DNA of 64,000 bases, taken from assembly GCA_037367405.1 (NCBI GenBank), contig JAZKJV010009620.1:124001-188000 (forward strand). The letters run 5' to 3'. Positions 59,619 to 64,000 of this stretch are shown one piece after another. The notes under the pieces are model-generated. The model was not told where the DNA came from and searched no databases. It worked only from the letters and a program-made list of their open reading frames with translations. A program made the position numbers and the translations under genes. Every line of letters starts with the position of its first letter. Position 1 is the stretch's first letter. The stretch comes from Ottelia alismoides. Taxonomy: Eukaryota; Streptophyta; Magnoliopsida; Alismatales; Hydrocharitaceae.

Positions 59619-61903
59619 CTCAGAACTAGCTTGAACCTCGGGCTTGTGATCGGGTTGAGAATCTGCGTGATAGAGTAAACCCTGATCAGTCTCTTTTTGA
59701 TCACAAACTATCGAGATGAATCTAGAATGAAGGTCAATCCCAAATTGCTGCCAATGGATCATAGGATATTGACTGAAATCAATCTCCATCCACAAAGGGT
59801 TGATTCTAGGACAAGAGTACTCCTGGTTTATTTAGAGAGGAGAGCTAGTTCGGATTGCGAGTCCATCCCAAATAGTGGATTTATTGGGGAAAGGCAAGTG
59901 TTGAAGGAAGAGAGAATCGGGGAGTCCAAGGAGAAATTCACGAGATCTGATATAACTTCTTGGAGATCACCCTGCCTTATTAAAGATGTTGGCGATACAG
60001 TATTGATGTGGGCATCGGTGGGGTCCCGACTAAACCATCCGTGTGACGACATCTCGAGAGGGTCAAAAGAGATAAATGATGGATGAAGAGTACATTGGCA
60101 ATTAAGGAATAAAAGGAGTGTAAAACAGTAGAAGGATCATAATGAGCAAGGGTCAAATGGGAAGGAGAGAAAAATTGTGCAAGTGCACGATGTTTTTGAT
60201 CTTGACCTTAATAAGACTAATCAATCAAATCGTAAAATAATGGATTTACCAACTCGACCCATGAAGCCATGAAGGTTCAGCAGTTATCTTTGTTGGTTTT
60301 AGATTTGAATTCAGGCAATTTATCTTTCAACGAGTCCTTAGAGCTCTACGCCTGTAGGAGAGAGAGTACTACCAGAAAAGTATCACGTACTTATCCTCCT
60401 CCTTTGTAACCTCTAGTCTGCACTTTTTAAGATCCTTGTAACCCTTCCTGGATCCCTACTCAGCCAAAGACATAGAAGGAGAAAGCCGATAGGTGAAACC
60501 AATACTTCGGATCTCGCTCGCAACAGAATCACCCATAAGCATGTAAGAACCTACTAGGATGCAAGATGATGAGACAGACACCCCCGTGAAGGCGTGGCAT
60601 ATGCTCGATGCTTCAGATGAAGTCAACACTCTACACAACAGAGAAAATCATTGTTGACCAAGCCCTACTTGTCTACGTACGAATGAAGCGCCAATACTTC
60701 GGAAATCCAGGCGATACACAAGGCAGCCACAAACTGGGTTTTGAGCTCTAATCCTTACGAAGCCGCTCTCTCACCAGGAAGGAGACCTTACAATGCAACC
60801 TGAAAACAAATGAGGGCTTTTCTCACCCAAGGTAATGATTCCAATTAATCACATTAATTTAGGTCAGGTGTTTTTAGCATTCCCTTTTTTAAAAAAATTG
60901 TGTTATCACTTGATTTGAGTAGATTCAATATAAGCGCCTAATGTTTTTGTGTTTTCTTTGATTCCTAATTGATCCAAAAACAGAGAGAGAAGGTCGAAAA
61001 AGCAATGCAATGTGACACTATGATGGAAATCTCACCTTAGTGCCTAAATGATGAATGCTCAGTTAGAGGACTTATAGTGCTTCCTAGTTCTCTCCATGTG
61101 GGATGCAAAACAGGAATTTATAAACCTATACTATATGTTGATATGCACACGGAAATCATCCTAAGTAGGCAATTGCTATACGTAAAGAACCAAATGCTAA
61201 GTACTCAGAATGAATCCTAAGTTCGATCTATGATGCCAATCGGTGCCCGCCACAACGGGTCCTGCAAGCGTTGTATATGACCTCTGGCGGCATGCGGTTT
61301 CGAGACTGAGTACTTTAGCAATTAATTAACTTCTAAGTCCAAACATGAAGTCTATAGGTACATGCAATATATTTAGGTATTTGGCCTTAGATTACACAAC
61401 AAGCAAGCCTAAAAACTAAGGGCTCATTCCACAAAACAAATAGAAAGAAGACGTAAAGCACAAATCACGAGAAGCAAAGTAAAATAAAGCGATGAAAACT
61501 CAGAAATCCACGGTGAGCCCCCAAGTGAACAAACACTTGGAAGTTGGGCTCGAGTGTCCAAAGTCTAGAGTATCTATATTATTACAATTAATAATGGTCT
61601 CTCTCTCACTTAAATTACAAAAATAAATGCTATGAAATAAAATGCAACTATCTCCTAAAAATCTTCTAAGTGTCCTCTGCTGCTCTCTCATGTCGGCTAG
61701 GGTAGAATGGTTGACTCTGCTTCCCAAGGATGCACCAGATCACCTAGGCGATCCGCCTTGATCCACGGTCCCTCGCAACAAAGGCAACAAAGAAGATGTG
61801 ATTTGACAAATAAATAATTAATATCAAATAACCAGAAAATAATGATGGCATAAAAATAGGCAAATAATCACAATCAACAAATAATCCCAATCTATACGTT
61901 GTT
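59619..61903 (-). other. 5' leader of element F
   Basis: 2.3 kb between primer site and gag. Blocks shared with the leader of element A (for example around 60270, 60980-61080 and 61160). Short ORFs are not convincing. Could hold packaging and dimerisation signals, by analogy with other retroelements. Confidence 0.6.
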
Positions 61904-61922
61904 GATCCAGGCAATTGCGCCA
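61904..61922 (-). promoter_or_regulatory. Primer-binding site, tRNA-Asp type (element F)
   Basis: Minus strand TGGCGCAATTGCCTGGATC, two bases after LTR end TCAACA; close to the usual Athila site. Confidence 0.85.
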
Positions 61923-61924
61923 TT

Positions 61925-64000
61925 TGTTGAAGAGGATTTTGCGGAGGTCTAGAAATCTCACAAGGCGAGAGATCCAGTCGACGCGGTGACCTCACACGAA
62001 ACCCGACATCAGACAACAATTAGCCCACAATAGATAATCAAGGAATGAAAAGCAAATGTATGGAGTTAGAATTTATTATAACTCTACAACACAGGTGTGT
62101 AGAGGTGCAAGTATGTGTAGAGTGTCGAACACAGGGAACAAGAAAGATAGATCAGGTAAATTAATGCACACAAAAGCGACTGTGAAGTATTTATCTATAT
62201 TTGCCTTTTTCGTGGGTTTTCAATTTTCAATTTTTTTTATTTTTTTATTTTATAATTTTATATTTCGATTATTAATTTTCTAATATTGTATTTTCTTTTT
62301 ATATTTTATATTTTTATATTTTTCTGCTAATATATATATATATGAAGCTATATAAAGAGTATATATACAAGAGAGACTAGGGTATATATAAAATTAACAA
62401 AAACAAGAAAAATAAAGAAAATAAACTCTTTTTGGTTTTTAGATAACTTTTTACTGTTTTGAGATTTTTTAAGATTATTGCCAATTTTTATATATTTTTA
62501 AAGTCAAAAATACCCTAAAAAGGAAATAATTAAATACCTGAATTTAAAATGGAGATTAAAAATATTAAAAAAAAGTTAAAAATTCTCCAAATTAATTTTA
62601 AAATAAAAATAATACAATAGAGAAAATTCAGAAATAGGAAATGTAATTTTTGGATTTTTTGCGAGTTTTTAATATTTTTATAAAGGTTTTTAGAGTTTTC
62701 TATTTTTGGTTTTTCTTTTATATTTTTTAGTGATTTTTTGTCTAAAGATGTAAAATAAGTAAATAAAAAAATATTTTTTGTAATTTTTCAAAAAGGTTTT
62801 ATAATTTTTTTGTATTTTCTTTTGCAAATAGGGACAAAAATGCATGTTTTTTTATTTTTTATAAATATTAAAAAGCTTCAAAATGCAAAATAAAAATATG
62901 AATTGAAAGGGAAATGCAACAGGAAGCTTTTTCTATTTTTTGGAATTTTTTCGAGTTATTTAGATGTTTGAAATAAATACAAGAAATGAAGAGAAACTAC
63001 GCTATTGGTAAGGGATTTTATGTAAAGAGAATAAAGGTACGGGCCCAACTACAATTTTTACCAAAATGATTATACTTGATATTTAAAATGTCCAACCAAA
63101 CAAAAGTAACCAAAACCCACGAGGGTCTGGTTACAATATATCCAAAGCTTGTCGGCTGATTGGACTAAGGACCTAAGTGCGAATAAAATAAGTATAGGGA
63201 CCTTAGCGTAAAATATACAAAAACTACTAAATGGTAGAGGAAATTTTCAGGTTTAATTAATAAAATACAAAAACATTGGGATTAAATACACATTACCCAA
63301 CTAAAGGCGAAGACAGATGGTTGATCTTTGTTGACTCGCCACTTATCACGCTCTAGTGGCACGATGACGATTAGGCCCTAAAGGACAGGATTAGATCCTG
63401 CGGTGATGGTTGGATCCAATCCAATGGACGTTGTAGACCTAGGAGGGCAAGGTTGATCTAACAGCTCCAAGATATTACGAGCCCGGGGAGTTTGAATCGC
63501 CACGACTCCTTCCTCCGGCATGTGTGGTTGATGTTATATAGTCCAAGAGCTGTCGGCAGCCCCCTCTACCAATTGGTGGCATTCAAAATCCCAGGGAGCC
63601 ACCGGAGTCCTCCTGCGAGTGAGGAGTAGCAAAGTCGCTCCAGGTGGTTCCGACGAAGGGAAAAACTCACCTCCAGGTGTTGTAATGCTCCAAATACTTA
63701 CAAAAAAGGGTGAAAGGGTCGAGGGCAAGTTGCCTTGACCCCGCAGTAGGGTGTAACGGAGTGGAATGGGTTGGTTTCACTCCTCCAGTGAACGGTGGAT
63801 GGGTAGGAGTTGATCGCCAGATCTATGCAAGATCTGGGGGCTGGAGATGAGCGGGGAGAAGATCAATGTTGGGGAAGCTAGAGAGGGTGCAGATCGGAGC
63901 GGAGGGGTGTTAATGTAGTGGTAACCGGGTGGCGGAGCTGGGAGCTCCAGCGAGGTGGGATGTGGATTTTGATCCAAGCGGGACTCAACCTACGATAATA
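61925..64000 (-). repeat. 5' LTR of element F, partial (2,076 bp visible)
   Basis: Same family as the element D 3' LTR: the last 118 bp are about 92% identical by eye, with mostly C/T and G/A changes. The A/T-rich tract (62200-63000), the block mirrored at 33554 (here 63270-63310) and the GTTGGATCCAATCCAA palindrome (63409) are all present in the same order. The LTR start lies beyond the window. Confidence 0.87.

Larger units (their letters stand above)
54896..64000 (-). mobile_element. Element F: Athila-like, internal deletion, runs off right edge
   Basis: Minus-strand order from the right edge: 5' LTR (family of D), primer site, 2.3-kb leader, gag, protease, RT, then an abrupt break and PPT. 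RNase H, integrase and nearly all of the 3' region are missing between about 55067 and 54915. The LTR following the PPT (L) is of another family, so this is a chimera or a deletion product. Confidence 0.8.

Overview
The window looks like repeat-dense heterochromatin from a large flowering-plant genome. I found no host gene, tRNA, rRNA or CRISPR array. Almost everything is LTR retrotransposon of the Ty3/gypsy superfamily. Two lineages are recognisable: several Athila-like elements (tRNA-Asp-type primer site, FMDD reverse transcriptase, no chromodomain, 3-kb LTRs) and one Tekay/Del-like chromovirus (tRNA-iMet primer site, integrase ending in a chromodomain tail). All reading frames carry stops, frameshifts or lost catalytic residues, so nothing here looks able to move by itself.

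Layout, with my own letters. A (1-6345, minus): Athila-like, cut by the left edge, with protease and gag remnants, leader, primer site and 5' LTR. B (6346-~11480, plus): the 3' end of an Athila-like element, that is its 3' untranslated region, polypurine tract (PPT) and LTR. C (~11480-15117, plus): a decayed integrase and its 3' region, carrying a foldback MITE. D (15118-34901, plus): RNase H, integrase, 3' region and 3' LTR. D's integrase is split by N (16043-28242, plus), which has three LTRs and two internal regions, is flanked by the 5-bp duplication ATGGG, and has no coding capacity. 34902-38000 is unassigned. L is a minus-strand Athila-like LTR now in two pieces (38001-38886 and 52588-54895), split by T. 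T (38887-52582, minus) is a full-length Tekay-like element flanked by AATTT, and its own integrase is split by S (41972-45956, plus), a solo LTR flanked by TACAC. F (54896-64000, minus) has PPT, RT, protease, gag, leader, primer site and most of its 5' LTR, and runs off the right edge.

The nesting gives relative ages: L is older than T, T is older than S, and D is older than N. D's 3' LTR and F's 5' LTR are the same family in opposite orientation, while F's apparent 3' LTR (L) is another family, so F is probably a deletion or recombination chimera.

The most unusual signals are not coding. (1) N is a tandem LTR-internal-LTR-internal-LTR array inside one target-site duplication. (2) The Athila-like 3' regions hold repeated stem-loop plus G-run modules that resemble extra polypurine tracts. 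(3) A stem-loop just before the PPT keeps its pairing while its bases change between families. (4) Palindromic modules recur at like positions in otherwise different LTRs. (5) The N LTRs carry a predicted 303-305 bp intron.
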